A stretch of DNA of 22,880 bases from DASYSA01 sp036003885 (lineage in GTDB: Bacteria; Acidobacteriota; Blastocatellia; UBA7656), in the NCBI GenBank assembly GCA_036003885.1, contig DASYSA010000630.1:1-22880 (forward strand), read 5' to 3'. The notes below the pieces were generated by a model. The model was not told where the DNA came from. It saw only the letters and a program-made list of their open reading frames with translations, and searched no databases. Within the stretch, counting starts at the first letter, position 1; the number at the start of each line of letters is the position of its first letter. Both the position numbers and the translations under genes were made by a program. Of the stretch, positions 13,422 through 21,190 are shown piece by piece.

Positions 13422-14675
13422 TCACGCCTGGATCTGAATCAGCGAGTCTTTGGTCACGCTGCTCGCATAGTGCGAGTCGATATACTCATCCAGCATACGA
13501 ATAAACTCGGGAACGATCGCCGCCCCCTGGAGTGTCTTGTACATTCGCCCGTCGACGTAGACGGGTGCACGCGGGTCCTCTCCAGTGCCGGGAAGTGAGA
13601 TGCCTATGTTCGCGTGCTTCGATTCTCCAGGACCGTTCACAACGCACCCCATGACGGCAACCTTCAGTTCCTCAACACCCTGGTAGCGCTGTTTCCACAA
13701 AGGCATCTGATCTCGAATGTAGTTTTGAATCTCCTCGGCCATCTCCTGAAACAGCGTGCTCGTCGTGCGTCCGCAACCGGGGCAGGCTGTTACCAGCGGG
13801 GTGAAACTTCGCAAGCCCATCGTCTGAAGTATCTGTTGCGCGACGACTACCTCTTCAGTGCGATCGCCCCCGGGACGCGGCGTGAGCGAGACACGAATCG
13901 TGTCTCCGATGCCCTCCTGCAACAAAACCGAAAGTGCGGCAGCCGAAGCCACGATGCCTTTGCTTCCCATTCCGGCTTCGGTAAGCCCGAGGTGGAGTGG
14001 ATAATCACATCGCGCTGCGAGGTCGCGATAGATCGCAATCAGGTCCTGAACCTCGGAAACCTTGGCGCTCAGGATTATCTGGTCGTGCCCGAGTCCGCAT
14101 CGTTCGGCAAGCTCCGCTGATTCGATCGCGCTGACGACTACCGCTTCGCGCATGACGTCGCGAGCATCTTTCGGCTCGGGTCGCGAGGCATTTTCGTCCA
14201 TCAACCGTGTGAGCAATCCCTGATCGAGCGATCCCCAGTTGACCCCGATTCGCACAGGCTTATTGTGCTCGACCGCAACCTCGATCATCGCCTGGAAGTT
14301 GCGATCGTGATGCAGGCCCGGACCCACGTTTCCCGGATTGATTCTATACTTAGCCAGCGCCACAGCGCAGGCAGGATACTCTTTTAGCAGAATGTGGCCG
14401 TTATAGTGGAAGTCCCCGACCAGCGGGACGGCAACGCCTAGTTCGCCGAGTTTCTCGGCGATGTGCGGGACCGCCTGGGCAGCCTGACGAGTGTTGACGG
14501 TGATGCGAACCAGCTCCGAGCCGGCGCGAGCCAGTTGTTCCACCTGCTCAGCCGTGCCGGCGACGTCCACAGTGTCTGTATTGGTCATGGACTGCACGAC
14601 TATGGGATTGTCGCCGCCGACCCTCACTCCTCCGACATTGGCCGAGGTGGATCGCCTACGTTTGAGGTTTGACAA
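13422..14675 (-). CDS. ispG: (E)-4-hydroxy-3-methylbut-2-enyl-diphosphate synthase (IspG/GcpE)
   Basis: This 417-residue protein is the iron-sulfur enzyme that converts MEcPP to HMBPP, the penultimate step of the non-mevalonate isoprenoid pathway. The [4Fe-4S] ligands are visible: Cys298 and Cys301 (A-C-P-G-C-G-R), Cys344 and Glu351 (M-G-C-V-V-N-G-P-G-E). The N-terminal barrel motifs N-P-I-V-V-Q-S-M-T-N-T-D-T and Y-R-I-N-P-G-N-V-G are also intact. It is somewhat longer than the Escherichia coli enzyme (372). The start is a TTG at 14675, supported by AAGGAG 7 nt upstream (14688-14683); no ATG is as well placed. Its promoter region borders the heptameric palindrome at 14732-14829. Confidence 0.96.
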   Translation of the reverse strand: MSNLKRRRSTSANVGGVRVGGDNPIVVQSMTNTDTVDVAGTAEQVEQLARAGSELVRITVNTRQAAQAVPHIAEKLGELGVAVPLVGDFHYNGHILLKEYPACAVALAKYRINPGNVGPGLHHDRNFQAMIEVAVEHNKPVRIGVNWGSLDQGLLTRLMDENASRPEPKDARDVMREAVVVSAIESAELAERCGLGHDQIILSAKVSEVQDLIAIYRDLAARCDYPLHLGLTEAGMGSKGIVASAAALSVLLQEGIGDTIRVSLTPRPGGDRTEEVVVAQQILQTMGLRSFTPLVTACPGCGRTTSTLFQEMAEEIQNYIRDQMPLWKQRYQGVEELKVAVMGCVVNGPGESKHANIGISLPGTGEDPRAPVYVDGRMYKTLQGAAIVPEFIRMLDEYIDSHYASSVTKDSLIQIQA

Positions 14676-14731
14676 AGACTAGCTCCTTAGGGGTTATGCA
14701 CTCAATTGGTGATTGTAGCGGCGGCGGGAGA

Positions 14732-14829
14732 GAAATGCGAATGAAGAAATTCGAAATGCGAAATGCGAAATTCTAGATACGTCTTGTGGGTTGTGAATTT
14801 CACAATTCGCATTTCGAATTTCGCATTTC
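14732..14829. repeat. Palindromic array of GAAATTC/GAAATGC heptamers (left copy)
   Basis: The left arm (14746-14773) and right arm (14795-14822) are 28-nt reverse complements at 26 positions, around a 21-nt loop, with further heptamers outside. Each arm is a run of 7-nt units GAAATKC. It lies between divergent ispG and the YbjQ-family gene. The right-hand relative is at 15305-15362. It is more A/T-rich than its surroundings. Confidence 0.85.
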
Positions 14830-14878
14830 CCTGTGCTATCTTTTCCGCGACTCAAGCCCCTTGACTCAAAGGAAGAAG

Positions 14879-15301
14879 ATGAAAGACAGACTCAGTGAAC
14901 TGGAGCAGGCACGAGAGAGCGTCAACTCAAGCGCTCCCTACGCGGTTTCTCAGCGATACTCGCTATCCCACCACATGGTGACCACGGCGTTCACCCTGGA
15001 TGGCTTTCGCATCGTTCGTTGCCTGGGAGTCGTTCGCGGCATAACTGTGCGATCGCGTTCGATCTTTGGCACCCTGGGCGGGACTTTCCAGACGATCGTG
15101 GGCGGCAACATCACCGCCTTCACCAAGCTGTGCGAGGTCGCGCGTGCTGAAGCATTCGATATCCTGGTTCAGCATGCCAGTGAGATAGGCGCCAATGCGA
15201 TAATTGGGATGCGTTACGATGCGAACGAGATCATGAACGGTGTGACTGAGGTGTTGGCCTACGGCACCGCCGTAGTAGTGGAATCAGTGGATGGTGGGTG
15301 A
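14879..15301 (+). CDS. YbjQ-family (UPF0145) protein
   Basis: This 140-residue protein is recognised by T-T-A-F-T-L-D-G-F-R-I-V-R-C-L-G-V-V-R-G and by A-R-A-E-A-F-D-I-L followed by G-A-N-A-I-I-G-M-R-Y-D-A and A-Y-G-T-A-V, all typical of YbjQ. Family members are about 105 residues, form ring-like oligomers and have no firmly established function; a metal-binding role has been suggested. Here about 32 extra residues precede the family domain. The start at 14879 is chosen because of AAAGGAAG just upstream. The internal Met at 14975 would give a normal-length YbjQ but has no ribosome site. The gene sits exactly between two palindromic heptamer arrays, and its stop is 3 nt before the right one. 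Confidence 0.82.
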   Translation: MKDRLSELEQARESVNSSAPYAVSQRYSLSHHMVTTAFTLDGFRIVRCLGVVRGITVRSRSIFGTLGGTFQTIVGGNITAFTKLCEVARAEAFDILVQHASEIGANAIIGMRYDANEIMNGVTEVLAYGTAVVVESVDGG

Positions 15302-15304
15302 AAG

Positions 15305-15362
15305 GAAATGCGAAATTCGAAATGCTTGAATTTCGCATTTCGCATTTCGAATTTCGAATTTC
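15305..15362. repeat. Palindromic array of GAAATTC/GAAATGC heptamers (right copy)
   Basis: Heptamers GAAATGC, GAAATTC, GAAATGC (15305-15325) face their inverse AATTTC-GCATTTC runs (15329-15362). Several pairing registers are possible, e.g. 15312-15325 with 15342-15355. It fills the gap between the convergent YbjQ-family and M24 genes and may also serve as a bidirectional terminator. Confidence 0.85.
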
Positions 15363-15365
15363 TTC

Positions 15366-16562
15366 TCACGCCAGAATCGTCACCACCTCGTGTTGTGGCT
15401 CGCCGCCAGTCACGCTCGCTTCTCTCTCGCTGACATAAACATCTATCTCGCTACGAACGCCGAATCGCCCTTCCAGGTAGATGCCAGGCTCAATCGAAAA
15501 GCAGGTGCGCGGAATCAACACCCGGCCATCGCGCGTCTCCAGGTTGTCGATATTAGCCCCGTTGCCGTGGACTTCCGTGTGGATGTTATGGCCGGTGCGA
15601 TGAATGAAGTACTCGCCGTAGCCCTGAGCCTGAACGACCCCGCGGCACACATCATCCACCTCCCAGCCGTGAATCTTCCTTCCGGCCGCGAATGCTTCTT
15701 TTACAAACCTGGTCGCCGCATCGCGCGCATCTCTCACAACAGTGAAGACCTTGTTAACTTCATCGGGAACACTAGCACCAACCACCGAGGTCCAGGTTAT
15801 GTCGGCGTAGACCGCGCCGGGCCGGTCGCACTTGGCCCAAAGGTCGATCAACACAAAGTCCCCGGCGTGAATCGGAGAATGTTTATCACGCGTCGGCCCA
15901 TAATGAGGCATAGCGCTGTTGGCATTGGCTGCAACTATCGGCGGGTCTGCCGTCATTAACCCGAGATCGCTGAAGCACCCCAGAATGAACTGCTGTATAC
16001 CGTACTCGCTGGTCGGCTCACCGGCCTTGATTCGCTTTCCTATTTCGTCGAAGGCTTTGTGAACCGATTCGTACAGGCCCCGCGCCGCCTCGTTGTGCAT
16101 TGCGAGTTGCTCGTCATTCCAGGCCGACTCGAACTGCTGGACAAGGTTCGCTGAAGAGACGATCTCGACGCCAAACGAGCGGATCAACTCGATGGTCCCT
16201 CCATCGACTCGCGACAGGTAAGGTATTGCGGCTTCCGGTGAGTACTGCATTGCCACTCGCGGCGGCCGGCTCGAGTTAAGCGCGGTCAGCGCGTTTTTCA
16301 AATGCGAGTGAAGCTGCTGCCAGGGCAGGTAGACCAGTTTCTTTCCAGGCAGGTGGTCGAGTTCTCCGCGCTCGATTGAGTGCACCACTTTGGTTGGGTC
16401 GCCAGATTGCGGTACCAGGTAACACCATCGGCGAGTTGCTATATGTCCCTCGCCGCCAGTGCCGAGGATGTTAGCCGCTATCGGATCGCTGCCGCGAAAA
16501 CTATAGAACAACCAGCCGTCTACATCGGCTTCCTTGAGCGCTCTTTGAATCTTTTCGATCAC
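15366..16562 (-). CDS. M24-family metallopeptidase (Xaa-Pro aminopeptidase-like)
   Basis: This 398-residue cytoplasmic protein has a creatinase-like N-terminal domain (about 1-145) and a pita-bread catalytic domain. The five dinuclear-metal ligands are all present: Asp240 (L-I-D-L-W), Asp254 (Y-A-D-I-T-W), His325 (H-R-T-G-H-N-I-H), Glu358 (S-I-E-P-G-I-Y) and Glu372 (R-S-E-I-D-V-Y). It should cleave N-terminal residues before proline, as in PepP/PepQ. The substrate range is not deducible, since creatinase-like enzymes share the fold. The start is a GTG at 16562, with GGAGG (16572-16568) 5 nt upstream. An overlapping ATG is followed at once by a stop. No signal peptide is seen. Confidence 0.92.
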   Translation of the reverse strand: MIEKIQRALKEADVDGWLFYSFRGSDPIAANILGTGGEGHIATRRWCYLVPQSGDPTKVVHSIERGELDHLPGKKLVYLPWQQLHSHLKNALTALNSSRPPRVAMQYSPEAAIPYLSRVDGGTIELIRSFGVEIVSSANLVQQFESAWNDEQLAMHNEAARGLYESVHKAFDEIGKRIKAGEPTSEYGIQQFILGCFSDLGLMTADPPIVAANANSAMPHYGPTRDKHSPIHAGDFVLIDLWAKCDRPGAVYADITWTSVVGASVPDEVNKVFTVVRDARDAATRFVKEAFAAGRKIHGWEVDDVCRGVVQAQGYGEYFIHRTGHNIHTEVHGNGANIDNLETRDGRVLIPRTCFSIEPGIYLEGRFGVRSEIDVYVSEREASVTGGEPQHEVVTILA

Positions 16563-16574
16563 ATTCGCCTCCAG

Positions 16575-16808
16575 TTGTCGTTTCTCGTCTGTTGCTCGCT
16601 TTCAGGACTCGCAATAGTTCTCGGTCCGGCAGCTTGTTACACTACCACAGGGCCGGGCGTCGGGACAGGTTTTGAATCTGAAAACCAGTCCCGGACGTTA
16701 TACGCTTTTGCGGCAGTTGAGAGCAACGAAGGCGAAGGAGGTGCGGGCCAGTACGCTCGCCGCACCGTCTTCGCGGAACACAATCGACGCCTGGCTATGC
16801 TATATTGA
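16575..16808 (+). CDS. Doubtful small lipoprotein-like frame
   Basis: An open frame from a TTG at 16575 encodes 77 residues beginning with a hydrophobic stretch that ends L-G-P-A-A-C-Y-T-T-T-G, which looks like a lipoprotein signal. The rest is polar. There is no ribosome site, the start is non-ATG, and most of the divergent gap must also hold promoters. It may be chance. Its TGA lies just before the next gene. Confidence 0.2.
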   Translation: MSFLVCCSLSGLAIVLGPAACYTTTGPGVGTGFESENQSRTLYAFAAVESNEGEGGAGQYARRTVFAEHNRRLAMLY

Positions 16809-16825
16809 GTAGCTCGGTACGCAGC

Positions 16826-19540
16826 ATGAACAAGCGATTTCAACTCGTCCTGATCGCACTCTTCTTCGCATTGCTCTTCGTCTATGCCGGCGCACGCGTC
16901 TATAACACTCTCCAGTCCGTCAAGAACATGAGCGACCCGGGGTGGAGCGCTCAGCGAGTCGATCGGCATGTGGTGATAACGCGCGCCAGCGGTGAGAGTC
17001 TCGCGGCCGGGATCCGCACGGGCGATGTGGTAGAAGCGATCAATGGACAGCCAGTCTCGGGCAGTGGGGCGGAAGTCGAGAGGCTGACTCAAAAGATCCC
17101 TCCGGAAACCTATTACACCCTATCGGTATTGCGTGACGGGCGGCCGCTCCAGCTATCGTTGCTGGCCGGCTCTCTGCCTTTGAGTCTCATCATCCTTCTG
17201 CACGGGGCGAACGTCGTACTGCCGACCATCTTCCTCCTTACCGGATTTGCAGTCTTCCTGCTTAAGCCATTTGATAAACAAGCGGTGCTGCTCTCTCTGA
17301 TGTTTGGGATGTTCATTGGCGCGGTACCGGCTACTGTGGCGTCGTTCGTGGGAGTCGAGCCCTGGCGCGTGGGCGTAATGTTAGCCGTTCATCTGGTATC
17401 GCTTTTTTTGTGGCCGGTCTTCGTCCACTTCTTCCTTATCTTCCCTGAACGGTCGGCGATTCTCCACAGGTTTCCGCACCTCGAGTATTTTCTATACCTG
17501 CCGCAACTGCTCACGATACTTCCCTACTTTGCGATTTTGAACGTTCTTGCCGCGTTCGCGCCTACCTACATCGAGGGCTTTCGCCGGACCCTCTATCCGA
17601 TAGGGTTGGTCAGCAGCATCCTGTTCGGGCTGTACATCGGGGTCGGGATCATCCTGCTGCTTCTGAACTACGGACAGGCCAGCCGGCCTGCTCGCCGACG
17701 CATGCGGGTTGTCGTAGCCGGCAGCATCGCGGGCTTCGCGCCCATCTTCGTATGGCTGGCTTGCAATTTCCTCTTCGACATTTCATACACCAGCCCGGCG
17801 CTCTCCAGATGGCTCTTCTTCACCGCCATCTTCGCCTTTCCGCTCTTCCCGCTCTCATTCGCCTATGCGATCGTTCGGCATCAGGTTATTCCTGTAAGAC
17901 TTATCCTGAGCCGGAGCGCGCGCTACCTTTTTGTCTCCCGCGGATTCATCATCGTGCAGGCGGTTGTCGTCTTCGCAATCCTGAGCTTCCTGCTGACCGG
18001 CAGCCGGATGGCCGCCATCGACCGCATGGGCGAGCGCGCCGACATCGTGGTCACCATGGTGGCAACCGGGCTGGCGATTGCGCTGCTGACGCTGGTCAAT
18101 CAGCGGGTAATGCCGCTGATCGATCGACGCTTCTTTCGAGAGGCCTACGACGCGCAGCAGCTCCTATCCGATCTGGCCGAGGAGATGAGGCGCGTCGCTA
18201 CTGTTGAACAGCTTCTCGAATTGGCGGTAGCCAAAATCCAGCACGCTCTGCATACCGAGAACGTAACCATCTTTCTTCGCCATCGCACCAGTGGCGATTA
18301 TCCCTGCGCAATCTCATCCCAGATCGCCGAAGACACGATGGTCAGCTCAAGCCCCGATCGAAGCCTTTCGCTGGCGGCGGCCGGGTACGTGGTGAAGCGG
18401 CTCAGCCAGTCCTCCCTCCCTCTCACCGTCAACTTAAAGGGTTCCAGATGGCTCGGAGGCTGGTCCGCCCTGGCCGATCATCCCACCTCGACTCAGATCC
18501 GCGAGCACGAGCGTTCGATATTGCGGCAGGCGAAGTCGGCGCTTCTGCTTCCGGTGTCGACCAAGGACGAGCTGTTGGGCATAATTTCACTCGGCCCGCG
18601 GCTGGGCGATCTGCCCTTCTCACGGGAAGACAAACAACTGCTGACAACCGTCTCCTGGCAGATGGCGTTCGCGATTCAGAATGCACACCTTGTCCAGCAG
18701 GCGACGGAAGAAGAGCGGCTCAGGCACGAGCTCGACATAGCGACGGCCGTGCAGCGACGCCTGTTCCCCGAGTGCGCCCCCGAGGTCGAGAGGTTGGAAC
18801 TTGCCGGGGTTTGCCATCCGGCAGGCGGGGTAGGAGGCGACTACTACGACTTCATAATGCTGGATGGCGGCAAGGTCGGTATCGCCGTCGCAGATGTCGC
18901 GGGCAAAGGGATCTCGGCCGCACTGTTGATGTCAACCGTACAGGCTTCTCTCAGAAGCCAGGCGCCTTCGGTAAACGGCAAGCTAACCGAGTTGGTCTCC
19001 TCGATGAACAGCCTGCTGCACAGGTCGACCGATGCGAGCAGCTATGCGACCTTCTTCTATGCCCAATTCGACCAGGACTCTTGCGTGCTGACCTATGTCA
19101 ATGCCGGGCACAATCCGCCAATTCTCTTGCGCGCCGGGGCGGGTGCGAGGGCTCAAGGTCCGGCACAGACAGTGCTCTCGACCGGTGAGGCTACTGCACT
19201 AGCTGCCAGCGGGAACCCAGTCGAGCCGGAGCTTGAGCGTTTTCTTGCGTTGACGGTGGGAGGGCCGATCATTGGGATATTTCCGGTCTGTGTCTACGAA
19301 CAGGAGACGATTCAAATGAACGTCGGAGACCTGCTTATTGCCTACACGGATGGCGTGACTGAAGCGCTAAGTCCCGATGAAGAGGAGTTCGGCGAAGCAA
19401 GACTCTATCGAGTAGTAGACGAGTCCGCGCATCTTTCGGCGGACCAGATCTCCGCGACGATCGTCGAAAGCGTCCGTGATTGGTGCCAGGACAAGCCCCT
19501 CCACGACGACCTCACCCTGGTTGTGATGAAGGTCAGGTGA
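16826..19540 (+). CDS. PDZ / multi-TM / GAF / PP2C (SpoIIE-type) phosphatase
   Basis: This 904-residue membrane signalling protein starts with a TM helix (about 5-24). A PDZ-like domain (about 40-115) follows, with G-I-R-T-G-D-V-V-E-A-I-N-G-Q-P-V; it should be outside the membrane. Then come about eight TM segments up to residue 425 or so, ending with R-R-F-F-R-E-A-Y-D-A-Q. A GAF-type domain (about 445-630) precedes a coiled linker. The PP2C/SpoIIE catalytic domain carries G-G-D-Y-Y-D-F, A-D-V-A-G-K-G, N-A-G-H-N-P-P, Y-T-D-G-V-T-E-A and D-D-L-T-L-V-V, so the metal-binding Asp residues are intact. RsbU-like enzymes dephosphorylate STAS proteins such as the one at 913-1281. ATG 16826 is favoured over TTG 16805; neither has a clear ribosome site. 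No kinase lies next to it. Confidence 0.9.
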   Translation: MNKRFQLVLIALFFALLFVYAGARVYNTLQSVKNMSDPGWSAQRVDRHVVITRASGESLAAGIRTGDVVEAINGQPVSGSGAEVERLTQKIPPETYYTLSVLRDGRPLQLSLLAGSLPLSLIILLHGANVVLPTIFLLTGFAVFLLKPFDKQAVLLSLMFGMFIGAVPATVASFVGVEPWRVGVMLAVHLVSLFLWPVFVHFFLIFPERSAILHRFPHLEYFLYLPQLLTILPYFAILNVLAAFAPTYIEGFRRTLYPIGLVSSILFGLYIGVGIILLLLNYGQASRPARRRMRVVVAGSIAGFAPIFVWLACNFLFDISYTSPALSRWLFFTAIFAFPLFPLSFAYAIVRHQVIPVRLILSRSARYLFVSRGFIIVQAVVVFAILSFLLTGSRMAAIDRMGERADIVVTMVATGLAIALLTLVNQRVMPLIDRRFFREAYDAQQLLSDLAEEMRRVATVEQLLELAVAKIQHALHTENVTIFLRHRTSGDYPCAISSQIAEDTMVSSSPDRSLSLAAAGYVVKRLSQSSLPLTVNLKGSRWLGGWSALADHPTSTQIREHERSILRQAKSALLLPVSTKDELLGIISLGPRLGDLPFSREDKQLLTTVSWQMAFAIQNAHLVQQATEEERLRHELDIATAVQRRLFPECAPEVERLELAGVCHPAGGVGGDYYDFIMLDGGKVGIAVADVAGKGISAALLMSTVQASLRSQAPSVNGKLTELVSSMNSLLHRSTDASSYATFFYAQFDQDSCVLTYVNAGHNPPILLRAGAGARAQGPAQTVLSTGEATALAASGNPVEPELERFLALTVGGPIIGIFPVCVYEQETIQMNVGDLLIAYTDGVTEALSPDEEEFGEARLYRVVDESAHLSADQISATIVESVRDWCQDKPLHDDLTLVVMKVR

Positions 19541-19550
19541 TTCACGCATT

Positions 19551-19569
19551 CGTCGGTCATCCCCCGACG
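19551..19569. terminator. Hairpin between the convergent PP2C and hyfG-like genes
   Basis: CGTCGG (19551-19556) and CCGACG (19564-19569) with a 7-nt loop lie 10 nt past the PP2C stop. There is no T run; it could work in either direction if it works at all. Confidence 0.35.
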
Positions 19570-19605
19570 GTGAAACCTGCAAGCACACACATCTATCTCG
19601 GCCGT

Positions 19606-21189
19606 TCAGATATCGTTGCCCGCATACGATAAGTTAAAACTCTTATTCACGAGAGGGAAATCCGGGACGATGTTCTTAAGAATTGCATAGTTCACTGCGG
19701 GCCAATTGGCAAAGGAAGGGTCTTTGATCTTCACGCGGGTGATTGAGTTACGGTCACCCGCAACCACCCAGTGCCATATTGGTCCGCGCCATCCCTCGAC
19801 TAGACCGAACGCGGCCGCGCCCTTCGGCAGATTCTCGAGGGGTCGGCGGATGGATTCACCGGGCAAAGCATCCAGTGCGAGCATTATTAGCCTGAAAGCC
19901 TCGCGCGTTTCCTCAACCCTCACCATCAGGCGCGCCCATACATCACCAGCGCTGAAGACGGAAACGCGAACCTTCAGATCATGGTAGGCTGCAAAGGGGT
20001 GATCTCGCCTCGCGTCTACATCGATTCCGCTGGCGCGGGCTGCCACACCAACAACGTCCATCTCGCGCGCCGTCCGGGCCGTCAACTGCCCCGTTCCATG
20101 GATGCGATCGAGAAGCAAGTTATTTCCCAGCGCGATCTCTACTACTTCGTCGAAATCGGCGACCACGCGAGCTAGTGTTCCCCGGACATCAGCAATTTGT
20201 TCCGTTGTGAGGTCGCACTGCACTCCGCCAGATTCAACGGAGCCACGCAGGAGGCGATGGCCGGTCAGCCGCCCATTGAGTCGCAGCAGGTCCTCGCGCA
20301 GGCGCATAGCGTGCACGTTCGCAAAGGCGAACCCGGTATCGGCACAAATCGCGCCCACATCGGCGATGTGGTTATAAAGTCGTTCAAGCTCCAGGAAGAC
20401 CACTCGCAGGTAAGCCGCTCGCGGCGGAATCGTCACAGCCGCCAGGGACTCCAGCGCCTGGCAAAAGGCCAGAGCGTGCGCAACACTCGAGTCGCCCGAG
20501 ATGCGCTCGGCCAGTTTCACCGCACCCTCCAGCGACGTCGTCTCAAAGAGTTTCTCAATGCCCTTGTGCACAAAGTAGAGGCGTGACTCGAGATTAATGA
20601 TAGTCTCGCCTTCAACACTGAATCTGAAATGGCCCGGCTCGATTATTCCGGCGTGCACCGGGCCGACAGTTATCTCGTGAATGCCTTCACCCTCGACTCG
20701 TCGGAACGGATAGGGCGTCCCATCGTCAACAAATTCCTCAGGCGGAACGGTATCCTTCAATAGCGGGTAGTAGTCTTTCGGCCAGAATTGATGCATCGGC
20801 AGGCGGCGCAGGTCCGGGTGATCCACTGGAACGAGCCCGAACAAATCATGAATCTCGCGCTCGAACCGGCTGGCCAGATACGAGCGCGTGGCGAGTGACG
20901 GAAAGCTCCTGTCCGATTCAGGTACACCTGCCGTGGCAATCACAAATACATCTGACTCTGCCAGCTCGAAGATGTAGCGAAGCCTGAATCTCCCGTCCTC
21001 TCGCCGGGTATCTTCTGCCAGAATGAGTTGCGGCGTGGCATTGAACCTGTCGCGGAGAAAATCGGCGAGTGTGGGAATATCCTCTCTAATGACAGTCACT
21101 CGCACCTCGCGAGGCGGGCAGGCTTCCACGTCCTCGAGCTTTTTGTCAGCGGCTCGAAGCTGCCGCGCTACCATGTTCAAACCAGCCAT
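19606..21189 (-). CDS. Group-4-hydrogenase-like large subunit lacking Ni ligands (HyfG/HycE/NuoCD-like, Ehr)
   Basis: This 527-residue protein is a fusion of a 30-kDa NuoC-like domain (about 30-135, with F-E-R-E-I-H-D-L-F-G at 109-118) and a 49-kDa NuoD/HycE-like domain. The layout is that of hydrogenase-4 HyfG. In real [NiFe] enzymes the metal is held by C-G-x-C near E-R-I and by D-P-C-x-x-C near the end. Here the first is S231-G-D-S234 and the second is D-P-S492-F-A-N495, so all four cysteines are gone. It cannot be a hydrogenase. This matches the 'energy-converting hydrogenase-related' (Ehr) complexes, thought to couple some redox step to ion pumping. It starts 1 nt after the hyfF-like stop with GGGAG 6 nt upstream, and is last in the operon. 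Confidence 0.9.
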   Translation of the reverse strand: MAGLNMVARQLRAADKKLEDVEACPPREVRVTVIREDIPTLADFLRDRFNATPQLILAEDTRREDGRFRLRYIFELAESDVFVIATAGVPESDRSFPSLATRSYLASRFEREIHDLFGLVPVDHPDLRRLPMHQFWPKDYYPLLKDTVPPEEFVDDGTPYPFRRVEGEGIHEITVGPVHAGIIEPGHFRFSVEGETIINLESRLYFVHKGIEKLFETTSLEGAVKLAERISGDSSVAHALAFCQALESLAAVTIPPRAAYLRVVFLELERLYNHIADVGAICADTGFAFANVHAMRLREDLLRLNGRLTGHRLLRGSVESGGVQCDLTTEQIADVRGTLARVVADFDEVVEIALGNNLLLDRIHGTGQLTARTAREMDVVGVAARASGIDVDARRDHPFAAYHDLKVRVSVFSAGDVWARLMVRVEETREAFRLIMLALDALPGESIRRPLENLPKGAAAFGLVEGWRGPIWHWVVAGDRNSITRVKIKDPSFANWPAVNYAILKNIVPDFPLVNKSFNLSYAGNDI

Positions 21190-21190
21190 T

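Noticed and set aside
14732..15362. Possible CRISPR array because of repeated short units
   Set aside because: Units are 7 nt, contiguous and inverted, with no regular unique spacers and no cas genes.
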